Shown here piece after piece: positions 1-5,862 of a stretch of 36,484 bases of DNA. The DNA comes from Gammaproteobacteria bacterium. GTDB lineage: Bacteria > Pseudomonadota > Gammaproteobacteria > DSM-16500. Every line of letters begins with the position of its first letter. The first letter of the stretch is position 1. Under the pieces are notes generated by a model, which searched no databases, was not told the origin of the DNA, and saw nothing but the letters and a program-made list of their open reading frames with translations. The stretch lies in NCBI GenBank assembly GCA_014132595.1, contig BMAG01000039.1, forward strand, positions 1 to 36,484. Direction: 5' to 3'. The position numbers were made by a program, and so were the translations under genes.

Positions 1-55
1 AACCCTTTGAACTCATACCAAATCTGACGCAAGCAATCAGACCCTATGGTTGAAG
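1..55. repeat. Terminal overlap (5' copy) marking a circular genome
   Basis: Bases 1-55 are identical to bases 36430-36484. The nuclease reading frame passes through the repeat without a break when the ends are joined. This fits the end overlap an assembler leaves on a circular or circularly permuted molecule. A physical 55-bp terminal repeat is possible but less likely, because it would lie in the middle of a gene. Confidence 0.95.
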
Positions 56-134
56 CCCCGATATAGTCGCGGGTTTTTTTATCATCCCGCGACTGTATCT
101 TTTCAATTTTCTTGCTTAACTCATTTCTACTCAC
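1..134 (-). CDS. PD-(D/E)XK iron-sulphur nuclease, N-terminal part (gene spans the circle join)
   Basis: This is the first part of a 217-residue nuclease that continues at 36429 and ends at 35910. The start is a GTG at 134, just after the SSB stop at 150, with a weak AAGG ribosome site between them. The stretch encodes the N-terminal motif YIGASTIGSDCLRQIW, which is conserved in phage RecB/Cas4-like nucleases; its cysteine (residue 34) is the expected first ligand of a [4Fe-4S] cluster. Without closing the circle the gene would appear to start at a TTG at 36461 and would lose this cysteine. The role is inferred to be DNA end processing alongside the neighbouring Sak4-like ATPase and SSB. An inverted repeat at 60-99 lies inside this coding stretch. 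Confidence 0.85.
   Translation of the reverse strand, partial: MSRNELSKKIEKIQSRDDKKTRDYIGASTIGSDCLRQIWYEFKG
60..99. repeat. Inverted repeat inside the nuclease 5' coding region
   Basis: Bases 60-73 pair with 86-99: nine perfect base pairs (AGTCGCGGG / CCCGCGACT), a T-G wobble and four more pairs. The 12-base loop holds a run of seven T (plus strand). The T run is in the loop, not after the stem, so it is not a normal terminator. In the leftward mRNA the hairpin begins about 35 nt after the GTG start. Confidence 0.6.
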
Positions 135-149
135 ATTCTTGCCTTCTTT

Positions 150-749
150 TTAAAATGGAACATCATCTGACAGGTCTGGGCCTGGGTCATTATTATCAAA
201 CGGTACATCAGACCTTTGGCTTGATGAATGATTGCTTACTGAGGTATGGGCAATCACGGGCAAACCTGCGCCGGTTTCACTTTTAAATCCTTGTGAGGGA
301 TGCACCTCTGCAACCCAATTGTATTGCTTACCTTTGTCATTTGGTTCTGTTTCACGAATCTTGATACCTGCAATTTTGCCACTGAAAGATGCAAGGTCTT
401 GGTCGCTCGGTGGATTTGTATGCTTAGGCTTTATGTTAAATAACTGATACAAAAGTTTAAGCATGTTCAAAGCACGATGACGTGTTTTTGCTGAATCTTT
501 ATCGTATTGGTCACCACCATAAACTTTTAATTTCTGTTGGACTTTCTGACCTTTGAAATCACCATCCTGCAATTCCCACTCAATAACTAAATATTTGAAA
601 CCTGAATCTTTGTAGACTTGGTTGGTGAAGCTATGGATTTTAGCCAAAGCCTTTGTGCCATCCGGTATTTGCATAAATGATTTTGCAAACGCATCTTCCG
701 CTTTACCTGTTATATCGCCTAAATCTGAATCCCAAAAACTTCCGCTCAT
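150..749 (-). CDS. Single-stranded DNA-binding protein (phage DUF669-type)
   Basis: The 199-residue protein ends in two acidic, phenylalanine-tipped motifs, SDVPF and a terminal DDVPF. That tip is the hallmark of bacterial and phage SSBs, where it docks partner enzymes. The central part (about 35-150) has alternating beta-strand character with ALAKIHSF and YLVIEWELQDGDFKGQKV, as in phage SSB-like proteins of the DUF669 group. It lies directly after a Sak4-like ATPase (4 bp gap) and before the nuclease (15 bp gap), a common recombination cassette. The ATG at 749 follows a GGGG-type ribosome site. Inferred role: coating single-stranded DNA during phage replication and recombination. Confidence 0.8.
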   Translation of the reverse strand: MSGSFWDSDLGDITGKAEDAFAKSFMQIPDGTKALAKIHSFTNQVYKDSGFKYLVIEWELQDGDFKGQKVQQKLKVYGGDQYDKDSAKTRHRALNMLKLLYQLFNIKPKHTNPPSDQDLASFSGKIAGIKIRETEPNDKGKQYNWVAEVHPSQGFKSETGAGLPVIAHTSVSNHSSSQRSDVPFDNNDPGPDLSDDVPF

Positions 750-752
750 AGT

Positions 753-1418
753 TTATACCCCATCATTAAAGTAAGTTTCGACTGCATGTTTTACCGCAAC
801 TAAATCGTTCGGTATTAGATGCTCCTCAAACATTTCCATTGGGCTTTTTGCTAAAAATTCCCCATCGTATTGCGTTTGAAATTTATATTCGCCATCAACA
901 ACACGTGAATGCAGTACAGTAGTAAATAATCCTTCGATGGTAATTTTCTCATCGAGCATTTTTCCTATTGTTTTACACTTCGAGCGTCCTGTTGCATCAA
1001 CATCGCTATGTGCGAGAATAAAAGTGGTAAGCGTAGAACGTGTGCCTAAGCACGCATTAATCGTTGACCAACCGTGGTTTGCTAATTCTGAAAACTTATC
1101 AAACCCTTTCTCTGACACGCGGCGCATAAATTCATACGCTAGGATGTATTGCCAATCATCAATGACGAGCGTTGTAATTTCTGGACGCTCTTTGTTGACC
1201 ATTTCAATACACTTGACTACATGCGACCAATCATTGGTTGCAAAGTAATTTCCTGCCTTGTTTTCCTTCGTACAAGGGCGATAGTTCTTTTTAAAAGCCT
1301 TAAATGGCAAAGGCTTGTCTAACACGTTAATGATGAACGTGGTTTTTGGGTCTAGGTTTCTCAAGGAAGTGGACTTGCCACTTCCTGATTGACCGATAAT
1401 CAATACTGTATTACTCAT
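753..1418 (-). CDS. Sak4-like single-strand annealing ATPase (AAA_24 family)
   Basis: This is a 221-residue P-loop ATPase. The Walker A motif GQSGSGKST is at residues 9-17, Walker B LVIDD at 84-88, and a sensor-like FILAHSDVD at 133-141. This compact RecA-like layout matches the phage Sak4/AAA_24 proteins that work with an SSB in single-strand annealing. I chose the ATG at 1418, not the one at 1424: the AGGAG ribosome site lies only a few bases from 1424 but at a good distance from 1418, and 1418 overlaps the upstream stop as TAATG, suggesting translational coupling. The SSB gene follows at once, which supports the call. Confidence 0.85.
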   Translation of the reverse strand: MSNTVLIIGQSGSGKSTSLRNLDPKTTFIINVLDKPLPFKAFKKNYRPCTKENKAGNYFATNDWSHVVKCIEMVNKERPEITTLVIDDWQYILAYEFMRRVSEKGFDKFSELANHGWSTINACLGTRSTLTTFILAHSDVDATGRSKCKTIGKMLDEKITIEGLFTTVLHSRVVDGEYKFQTQYDGEFLAKSPMEMFEEHLIPNDLVAVKHAVETYFNDGV

Positions 1419-1873
1419 TAGCATCTCTCCTTGATTGTTACGCTGGCCTTGCCTGGCTTTTTATCGATTAACTCAACAAGCGCATCACGAACCTTTTTAG
1501 GCGCTTCCGCTAAATACTTATCGCAGAGGACTTTATCAACTGAATAAGAAACAGATTCTTTGATAGGGTTAAAATTGTCTGGAAGTTGTACACTGCCTGA
1601 TTCATACAATTTTTTATTGAGTGAATAAACAAAAGGTGTTTTAATCTCGACTTTCCAAACTTCATATTCATAAGAGCGCTGGCCTTCGTGCTGATGACCC
1701 ATCGCTGATATAATGGATTCGGTTAATTCTTCCTTTCGCAAGGACAGTCTCGCTAACTGCTTATTAACCTTTTCCAATTCCTTGATATTTTCTGATAATC
1801 CGATTTCGCGTTCCATAGCGTTATTCACATCCTTAAAATCGTTCATTTGTACTACGTTTCTAATAGCTCTCAT
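1418..1873 (-). CDS. Phage early protein of DUF7173/Gp157-like type, function unknown
   Basis: The first gene of the leftward operon encodes 151 residues. Residues about 25-60 are charged and heptad-like (IKELEKVNKQLARLSLRKEEL), predicting a coiled coil. The C-terminal half has a conserved-looking pattern with SYSVDKVLCDKY and ends in KPGKASVTIKERC. Proteins of this shape are often encoded beside Sak4-like ATPases in phages, so a helper role in recombination is plausible but unproven. An AAAGAGGT ribosome site precedes the ATG. The leftward promoter at 1923-1951 lies 50 bp upstream. Confidence 0.65.
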   Translation of the reverse strand: MRAIRNVVQMNDFKDVNNAMEREIGLSENIKELEKVNKQLARLSLRKEELTESIISAMGHQHEGQRSYEYEVWKVEIKTPFVYSLNKKLYESGSVQLPDNFNPIKESVSYSVDKVLCDKYLAEAPKKVRDALVELIDKKPGKASVTIKERC

Positions 1874-1922
1874 ACTTACTACCTCTTTAGATTATGTTCT
1901 GCGTCGGTATTGACGTAGGGCC

Positions 1923-1951
1923 AGAATATATCAAGTCTTGTTATGTGTCAA
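1923..1951 (-). promoter_or_regulatory. Leftward early promoter
   Basis: On the minus strand there is TTGACA (1946-1951), a 17-base spacer, then TATTCT (1923-1928). It points into the recombination operon beginning at 1873. The spacer contains the operator half-sites described at 1930-1966, so a bound regulator would block it. Confidence 0.75.
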
Positions 1952-1966
1952 CACTTGTTATATACT
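1930..1966. promoter_or_regulatory. Operator pair shared by two divergent promoters
   Basis: Two related sites sit side by side: TATCAAGTCTTGTTAT (from 1929) and GTGTCAACACTTGTTATATA (from 1945). The shared core is TCAA-N3-TTG, an inverted repeat. The same core, with longer symmetric arms, occurs twice at 6947-6983. Both sites overlap the leftward and the rightward promoter. The Cro-like protein encoded at 2002 is the obvious candidate to bind here. Confidence 0.65.
1938..1966 (+). promoter_or_regulatory. Rightward early promoter
   Basis: TTGTTA (1938-1943), 17 bases, TATACT (1961-1966). It overlaps the leftward promoter by 14 bp and is covered by the same operators. It would give a leader of about 30 nt before the GTG of the Cro-like gene at 2002. 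Confidence 0.7.
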
Positions 1967-2001
1967 ATTTTTAGAATTAATTAATGGAGGGAGGGTATGA
2001 C

Positions 2002-2187
2002 GTGACACCACAAGACGTTAAAAAATATTATGGAAGCCAATATAACTTTAGAAAAATGACGGGAATGTCAACGTCTACGCTGGGTAATTGGCTGAAATGG
2101 GGTTTTGTGCCAGAGGATGCTCAATACAAGCTTGAGCGCTTGACGAAGGGTGAATTGAAAACGGAATGGACGAAAAAAGATGAATGA
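2002..2187 (+). CDS. Cro-like helix-turn-helix regulator
   Basis: This is a 61-residue DNA-binding protein of the small Cro/YdaS type. Residues about 12-33 (SQYNFRKMTGMSTSTLGNWL) form the helix-turn-helix, followed by the typical VPEDAQYKLERLTKGEL. The start is the GTG at 2002, placed 6 bases after the strong ribosome site GGAGGGAGGG; an in-frame ATG at 1984 would bury that site inside the coding region. It is the first gene of the rightward early transcript and faces a leftward operon across overlapping promoters, the layout of a lambda-type switch. It probably binds the TCAA-N3-TTG operators at 1930-1966 and 6947-6983 (inference). No CI-like partner is visible. Confidence 0.8.
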   Translation: MTPQDVKKYYGSQYNFRKMTGMSTSTLGNWLKWGFVPEDAQYKLERLTKGELKTEWTKKDE

Positions 2188-2371
2188 AACTGTATATGAA
2201 TTATACAAAATGGCTAAATCAATAATTGAAAGGGCTTCACGTTGTTGTAACAAAGACCATAGCGGCGAAGAAACTTTCCAATATTTTAAAAATGCCATTG
2301 AGTTTTTTGATAAAAGTGACAAAGGTTATGCCGAGCGTTATGAAAAGGAGAAAGCCAATGCCACTGTTTAG
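2180..2371 (+). CDS. Small early protein, function unknown
   Basis: A 63-residue, mostly charged and helical protein that overlaps the Cro-like gene by 8 bp, so its translation is probably coupled. A GAAAAAAG stretch precedes the ATG. It contains a double cysteine (CC) near residue 22 and no membrane segment. I do not recognise the family. Its place as second gene after the switch suggests an early function. Confidence 0.55.
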   Translation: MNETVYELYKMAKSIIERASRCCNKDHSGEETFQYFKNAIEFFDKSDKGYAERYEKEKANATV

Positions 2372-2657
2372 ATTTCATCGCGGGAGTTTGCAAGATTCAT
2401 TGAACACAACGGTATTGGTTAAAAATATGGAGGAGTTGCATCAAGCATGTCAGCCATTTATTAGCCAAATGTTTTGGATGAAAGACCCTTGCGATTTCAC
2501 GTTGGAAATTTCACCTTACCCATCTAAATTCAATAATTTTGATAACCGAATTGGCTGGTATACGCATATAGTTTGTCTAACTATCAATTGTCCTAGCAAT
2601 GAGAACATCAACAATATTAATTCTGCTCCAATCGGGTTTTTAAGCGAGGCTATTTAA
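2358..2657 (+). CDS. Phage protein with FHRGSLQDSL N-terminus, function unknown
   Basis: A 99-residue protein whose start MPLFRFHRGSLQDSL resembles a conserved N-terminus seen in phage and plasmid accessory proteins. The ATG at 2358 is chosen because AAAAGGAG lies just upstream and the protein then begins at the conserved part; the same frame is open further upstream to 2226 but without support. It overlaps the preceding gene by 14 bp. The tail HIVCLTINCPS ... IGFLSEAI suggests a mixed alpha/beta fold. Function not known. Confidence 0.6.
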   Translation: MPLFRFHRGSLQDSLNTTVLVKNMEELHQACQPFISQMFWMKDPCDFTLEISPYPSKFNNFDNRIGWYTHIVCLTINCPSNENINNINSAPIGFLSEAI

Positions 2658-2659
2658 AA

Positions 2660-3001
2660 ATGAATAATACTTTACATAATTGGTACGAGAGTTCACGTGA
2701 CGCATTAGCACAATATGAAATAGAAAAACAGGGCCAAGAACCACATGAAGTTGATGAACAAATTGATGAGATGATTAAGGGCTGGCAGGAAGCAATTGAC
2801 ATGATTGAGAAAAGTTATCCTGAAATTAAAGGATGGTATGTGCGTAAAAAGCAAATGCAAAAAACATTTACTCAAGACCAAATACTTTTTATTTGTGAAC
2901 AAATTGGTGATTGGTATTTGATGATGAAGCCATTACTTGAAGGGCAACACAATTTAGGTCACATGAAGGAAAAGCTCAAAATCATGATATGTGGAGAATA
3001 A
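2660..3001 (+). CDS. Small early protein, function unknown
   Basis: A 113-residue, acidic, strongly helical protein that starts 2 bp after the previous stop. The C-terminal part FTQDQILFICEQIGDWYLMM followed by KPLLEGQHNLGHMKEKL is compact and looks conserved. There is no clear ribosome site closer than GAGG about 12 bases upstream, so it may depend on reinitiation from the gene before. Family not identified. Confidence 0.55.
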   Translation: MNNTLHNWYESSRDALAQYEIEKQGQEPHEVDEQIDEMIKGWQEAIDMIEKSYPEIKGWYVRKKQMQKTFTQDQILFICEQIGDWYLMMKPLLEGQHNLGHMKEKLKIMICGE

Positions 3002-3003
3002 GG

Positions 3004-3330
3004 ATGTCCAAAAGATTTTTGTGTTTATGGTGTAACGGTAATTTTGATACTGAGGAACAAATGATGAAGCATACCCATCCATGCCCACCAGAGTTTCGTA
3101 TGATTAATGGCACGATTACCGTTGAATTAAGCGAAGCCATCAAAATGAAACGCACCCGCTGGGGTAGATTCAAAGATAGATTTTTTGAACTTGATTTTGG
3201 TTTTGGTTTCGCATTTATGGGATTAGTCGTCATGAATTATTTTTTCACTCGGCAAATGAATTTAACTTTTATTGAATGTGTGATTGAAGGGTTAGCCTGG
3301 GGATTCGCCATACCACGTTTATTGAAATAA
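3004..3330 (+). CDS. Membrane-anchored zinc-finger-like protein, function unknown
   Basis: A 108-residue protein. Residues 1-30 hold a possible zinc site: C-x2-C (CLWC), then HTHPC about 14 residues on. Residues about 62-82 (GFGFAFMGLVVMNYFF) form a hydrophobic segment and a second weaker one lies near the C-terminus, so a membrane location is likely. The ATG at 3004 follows GGAGAATAAGG, part of which is the stop of the previous gene; an in-frame ATG at 2989 would overlap it. Function unknown. Confidence 0.5.
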   Translation: MSKRFLCLWCNGNFDTEEQMMKHTHPCPPEFRMINGTITVELSEAIKMKRTRWGRFKDRFFELDFGFGFAFMGLVVMNYFFTRQMNLTFIECVIEGLAWGFAIPRLLK

Positions 3331-3345
3331 TTAAGGATAGCAAAC

Positions 3346-3594
3346 ATGCTTGAACCGTCACACCCACCTAACAAACTAGAAATTATTTTGAGTACAGTTT
3401 GTTTTTTTGTAGCAACGATATTAACGGGAATTATCTTCCCGTTAATTATTTCCACGGATAAATTGACTTTTAGTGCCATTGTAGGGCTTTTAATTCTGAT
3501 ATTTTTAATGGTGCTTTTAGTTGTTCAATCCATTTTTAATATCTTTTACAAACATGTTCAAAATAAAGGAAAGCAAAATGACACAGGAATATAA
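3346..3594 (+). CDS. Small two-helix inner-membrane protein
   Basis: An 82-residue protein with two strong hydrophobic segments, about residues 11-34 and 43-66, separated by a short polar turn, then a positively charged tail (KHVQNKGKQ). This layout fits a small inner-membrane protein with both ends in the cytoplasm. It lies in the early region, not beside the lysozyme, so it is not an obvious holin; superinfection exclusion is one possibility. It overlaps the next gene by 17 bp. Confidence 0.5.
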   Translation: MLEPSHPPNKLEIILSTVCFFVATILTGIIFPLIISTDKLTFSAIVGLLILIFLMVLLVVQSIFNIFYKHVQNKGKQNDTGI

Positions 3595-3805
3595 CACCAT
3601 ACTAGAAGCCAAAAAAAGCGTGAAAGCGCACATCGACTTTTTTGAAAATTTACTGCAACACTTAAAAGGCACAGACAAAACATTGCGCAACCGTGCAGTC
3701 TGGGCTGCGTGGTGTTTGCATCGATACATAAATGACCATTTAATTGGCGACATCAACGAGGCGGTCAAACTTCATGCTCCCAAGGAAGGCGAAAATGTAC
3801 AATGA
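3578..3805 (+). CDS. Small early protein, function unknown
   Basis: A 75-residue soluble helical protein (MTQEYNTILEAKKSVKAHI...). The ATG at 3578 has AAAGGAAAG upstream; the frame is open back to 3521 but that part would sit wholly inside the membrane-protein gene. It overlaps its neighbours on both sides by 11-17 bp, so the three genes are probably translated together. No family recognised. Confidence 0.5.
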   Translation: MTQEYNTILEAKKSVKAHIDFFENLLQHLKGTDKTLRNRAVWAAWCLHRYINDHLIGDINEAVKLHAPKEGENVQ

Positions 3806-3974
3806 GGCACGCAGGATAAATTTAATAAAAGGGTGGCTTAAATATTTACGGTGTCGGTTTTGGCGTCGTCACAAATTTCACAGGCTAGAAGTTTGGCAAG
3901 AGGGATTGCTAATGGCTTATGATGACGCCTTAGTCGGTTGCCGCCAGTGCGACTTATGGCATTGGATATGTTAG
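3795..3974 (+). CDS. Small basic protein with CRQC motif
   Basis: A 59-residue protein rich in Arg, Lys and Trp in the first half (WLKYLRCRFWRRHKFHR) with GCRQCDLWHW near the end, a possible half of a zinc site. The ATG at 3795 follows GGAAGGCG and overlaps the previous gene by 11 bp. Strong basic charge suggests nucleic-acid contact (inference). Family unknown. Confidence 0.45.
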   Translation: MYNEARRINLIKGWLKYLRCRFWRRHKFHRLEVWQEGLLMAYDDALVGCRQCDLWHWIC

Positions 3975-4013
3975 GCTAATATTTCTAGGACAGTAAATGT
4001 TTAAGGAGTTTTC

Positions 4014-4172
4014 ATGGAAATGGACTTACATTCCAAAGCGAAGCAACTTTTGGAAAAGATTGCTAATTCTGTTCATGAGCGTGACCCAAAGAATGCAAAT
4101 CTGTTATGCTTTAGTACCACCGAGGTACAACTTGTAGAACAATGGCTCAAAGAGTTTAAAGATGAGCAATAA
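4014..4172 (+). CDS. Small early protein (52 residues), function unknown
   Basis: A 52-residue, helical, acidic protein (MEMDLHSKAKQLLEKIA...). It has one of the better ribosome sites in the region (TTAAGGAG, 6 bases before the ATG) and is the last gene before the terminator at 4178, which supports its being real. Family unknown. Confidence 0.55.
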   Translation: MEMDLHSKAKQLLEKIANSVHERDPKNANLLCFSTTEVQLVEQWLKEFKDEQ

Positions 4173-4177
4173 ATGTT

Positions 4178-4212
4178 AAAGCCCGAAGGTGTGAGACCTA
4201 TCGGGCTTTTTC
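4178..4212 (+). terminator. Rho-independent terminator of the early rightward operon
   Basis: AAAGCCCGA (4178-4186) pairs with TCGGGCTTT (4201-4209) and the stem runs into a T tract. The loop holds a short inner AGGT/ACCT stem. It lies 6 bp after the stop at 4172. Confidence 0.85.
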
Positions 4213-4237
4213 AATTTACACATAAGGAGTTTTAAGC

Positions 4238-4288
4238 ATGAAAAATAAACACAGTTTTACTATAACACGCTTGTTTATGTATGAATAG
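4238..4288 (+). CDS. Candidate 16-residue leader peptide
   Basis: ATG at 4238, TAG at 4286, encoding MKNKHSFTITRLFMYE. It has a perfect AAGGAG at 4224-4229, stronger than many longer genes here. It stands alone after a terminator and before a chain of hairpins leading to the replication gene at 4561. By analogy with the leader peptide upstream of IncFII repA, it may couple ribosome passage to folding of the leader (inference). A chance small frame remains possible. Confidence 0.35.
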   Translation: MKNKHSFTITRLFMYE

Positions 4289-4296
4289 ACTAAAAG

Positions 4297-4403
4297 GGTA
4301 GGGCTTCCCTGCCAAAAATTCGACTCTGTAAATGTGAAAGTTTGGCGACCGATCATTTACAAAAACTAACATAAAACCTGCTTACTTCATTGTTTAGCGG
4401 GTT
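4297..4403 (+). other. Structured leader / possible origin region: three hairpins
   Basis: Three stems follow one another: GGTAGGG/CCCTGCC (4297-4303 with 4307-4313, one wobble), GTAAATG/CATTTAC (4328-4334 with 4354-4360, perfect) and AACCTGCT/AGCGGGTT (4375-4382 with 4396-4403, one wobble). No protein frame of useful length covers them. They may be an RNA leader controlling the replication gene or part of an origin. The two readings cannot be separated by eye. Confidence 0.45.
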
Positions 4404-4437
4404 GAACAACTAGCCAAGAGACAGAAACTAAACACAG

Positions 4438-4464
4438 TAACCAGACTAACCAGACTAGCCAGAC
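4438..4464 (+). repeat. Three tandem 9-bp direct repeats (candidate iterons)
   Basis: TAACCAGAC (4438), TAACCAGAC (4447) and TAGCCAGAC (4456) follow without a gap. Short direct repeats just upstream of an initiator-like gene are typical replication iterons, although the 9-bp period is shorter than most plasmid iterons. Confidence 0.55.
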
Positions 4465-4518
4465 AGGTGCCATTATAACATGCCAAGACCAAAAGAAAAT
4501 GTTTTAGTACACCTGTCT
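4461..4518. repeat. Inverted repeat upstream of the replication gene
   Basis: AGACAGGTG (4461-4469) is the perfect reverse complement of CACCTGTCT (4510-4518). The arms are 40 bases apart and overlap the last iteron. It could be a two-part binding site or a long hairpin upstream of the start at 4561. Confidence 0.55.
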
Positions 4519-4560
4519 CCCCTCAATCAAATGGATTTGCTTGCATAGGAGAGCAAAAGA

Positions 4561-5229
4561 ATGTCAATCGAGAAATTAGATACCGCGAAAATCCGTCAAG
4601 AAAAAATACCCTATACCATCCACTTAAATTATGTACTGCAAAACGTTCGGCACCCCTTGGCACTCGCCATTTGGGTCTACCTTACAAGCCTGCCGGAAGC
4701 GTGGGAAGTCCACCGCAACCAGCTAATGGAACACTTCGGCATTGGACGTGACAAGCTAAAAGACGCACTCGCATTTCTCAATAAAAATTACCTCATTGAA
4801 TACTCACAAGACAAACTCGACAACGGTACATTTGGCACCCATCACATCCTGGTCAAGAATGGCAGCGAGTTTGAAGTTATCCACAGAAACGCAACCGGTG
4901 GACTGAAAAACCGCAGGACGGAAAAACCGTTGGACGGTGAAACAGCACCTATAAAAGAAATAAGAAATACAAATGAAAAAGGTTTTAAAAATAAAAGCTT
5001 TTGTGCTAACGCCCAAAAAAAGCACAACAGCAACCGCAAAAGCAAAGCTGAATGGCGAAAGGAAAACGAAAAACCGCATGACTTTGCAGAGGCGATGAAC
5101 AACAAGGCATTAAGCCAGAAGCAAATGGAACGGGAGGCGAAGCACATCGAAGAAAGCAACGCCTACAAAAAAGTTGCCAGCGGAATGCCTGATGAACTAC
5201 GGGAGCAATTAAAACGTATGAGGTGTTAG
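4561..5229 (+). CDS. Winged-helix replication protein (candidate initiator)
   Basis: A 222-residue protein. Residues about 15-105 look like the helix-turn-helix (HTH_36-type) domain of phage and plasmid replication proteins: WVYLTSLPEAWEVHRNQLMEH, then FGIGRDKLKDALAFLNKNYL and a beta wing GTFGTHHILVKNGSEF. The rest (120-222) is lysine-rich and low in complexity, as in O-like initiators that use a flexible tail to contact a helicase. AGGAGAGC precedes the ATG. Iterons and an inverted repeat lie 40-120 bp upstream, which fits an initiator binding its own origin. It could instead be a helicase loader or a transcription factor. Confidence 0.6.
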   Translation: MSIEKLDTAKIRQEKIPYTIHLNYVLQNVRHPLALAIWVYLTSLPEAWEVHRNQLMEHFGIGRDKLKDALAFLNKNYLIEYSQDKLDNGTFGTHHILVKNGSEFEVIHRNATGGLKNRRTEKPLDGETAPIKEIRNTNEKGFKNKSFCANAQKKHNSNRKSKAEWRKENEKPHDFAEAMNNKALSQKQMEREAKHIEESNAYKKVASGMPDELREQLKRMRC

Positions 5230-5484
5230 GTGGCAGATGCAAGGAAGGTTGAAGATTGCAAACGGATGTTGTTTAAACTGGCTATCAAACATGGGGTTGC
5301 ACCTAAGCTAATTTCTAACCGACTCTTGAGTAAAGAGGACAAAAACGATATGTTGGAAGGGCTAATCTCATTTGAAACTCTGGATTGCCATGTGAAGGTT
5401 TGGAAAGAGTATGGAATGTGCGATTATGCCAATGGCACTATGAAGCCATACGAGCCTCTTAGAGCAACAGTAGCTAAAGGATAG
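5230..5484 (+). CDS. Small protein paired with the replication gene
   Basis: An 84-residue protein starting at a GTG placed directly after the stop of the replication gene, with GAGGTG just upstream inside that gene. The sequence (ARKVEDCKRMLFKLAIKHG...VWKEYGMCDYANG) is helical with two cysteines and has no signal or membrane segment. Zero spacing implies co-translation with the replication gene, so a helper role in replication is plausible. Family not identified. Confidence 0.6.
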   Translation: MADARKVEDCKRMLFKLAIKHGVAPKLISNRLLSKEDKNDMLEGLISFETLDCHVKVWKEYGMCDYANGTMKPYEPLRATVAKG

Positions 5485-5570
5485 TTCAGGGTAGGGGTAA
5501 TAGTAGATCGTGGCTACAATCGAAGATTTGACCCCTAGAAATCGATTTTTAAACATAGGATGTCACGCAA

Positions 5571-5768
5571 ATGCAAAATGGAATTGTAAAGTGGTTCAAT
5601 GATGCAAAAGGATTTGGGTTTATCGCTTCTGAGGACAAAGATTTTTTTGTGCATTTTAAAGAAATCCAAAGCCAAGGTTTTAAAAGTTTGAAAGAAGGTG
5701 ACAAGGTTAGTTTTGAACCTGGTTCATCTCCTAAAGGCCCGATTGCCAAAAACGTTGTATTAATCTAA
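5571..5768 (+). CDS. Cold-shock (CspA-family) RNA/DNA-binding protein
   Basis: A 65-residue protein covering the whole cold-shock domain. RNP1 appears as KGFGFI (residues 13-18, after GIVKWFNDA) and RNP2 as FFVHF (residues 25-29), followed by [13 protein letters not shown]. These are the aromatic surfaces that stack on single-stranded nucleic acid. The 86 bp before it hold a TTGACC but no convincing -10, and AGGATG serves as ribosome site. CspA-like genes are carried by a minority of phages. Likely role: RNA chaperone or antiterminator acting on early or late transcripts. A terminator follows at 5781. Confidence 0.93.
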   Translation: MQNGIVKWFNDAKGFGFIASEDKDFFVHFKEIQSQGFKSLKEGDKVSFEPGSSPKGPIAKNVVLI

Positions 5769-5780
5769 TACAATCGCCAA

Positions 5781-5832
5781 AATAATTATTACTCCCACTA
5801 TTTTAAAAACCAGTAGTGGGCAGTAAATTATT
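5781..5832. terminator. Bidirectional terminator between convergent genes
   Basis: A long inverted repeat: AATAATTATTACTCCCACTA (5781-5800) pairs with the region 5814-5832 with one bulge. The core CCCACTA/TAGTGGG is perfect and the flanks are AT-rich on both sides, so it can stop transcripts from the cold-shock gene and from the leftward genes ending at 5863. Confidence 0.75.
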
Positions 5833-5862
5833 AAGGCAATCCAACAAGCAGCCCAAAAAAGT

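Noticed and set aside
60-99. Terminator between the nuclease and SSB genes
   Set aside because: The T run is in the loop and the frame runs through it on the minus strand.
1984-2001. ATG at 1984 as start of the Cro-like gene
   Set aside because: The strong ribosome site GGAGGGAGGG would be inside the coding sequence; the GTG at 2002 fits it.
2226-2357. Upstream extension of the 99-residue early gene
   Set aside because: It overlaps another gene almost fully and the good ribosome site and conserved N-terminus belong to the ATG at 2358.
3346-3594. The two-helix membrane protein as the holin
   Set aside because: It is in the early region far from the lysozyme; the single-span protein at 28691 is adjacent to the lysozyme and more likely.
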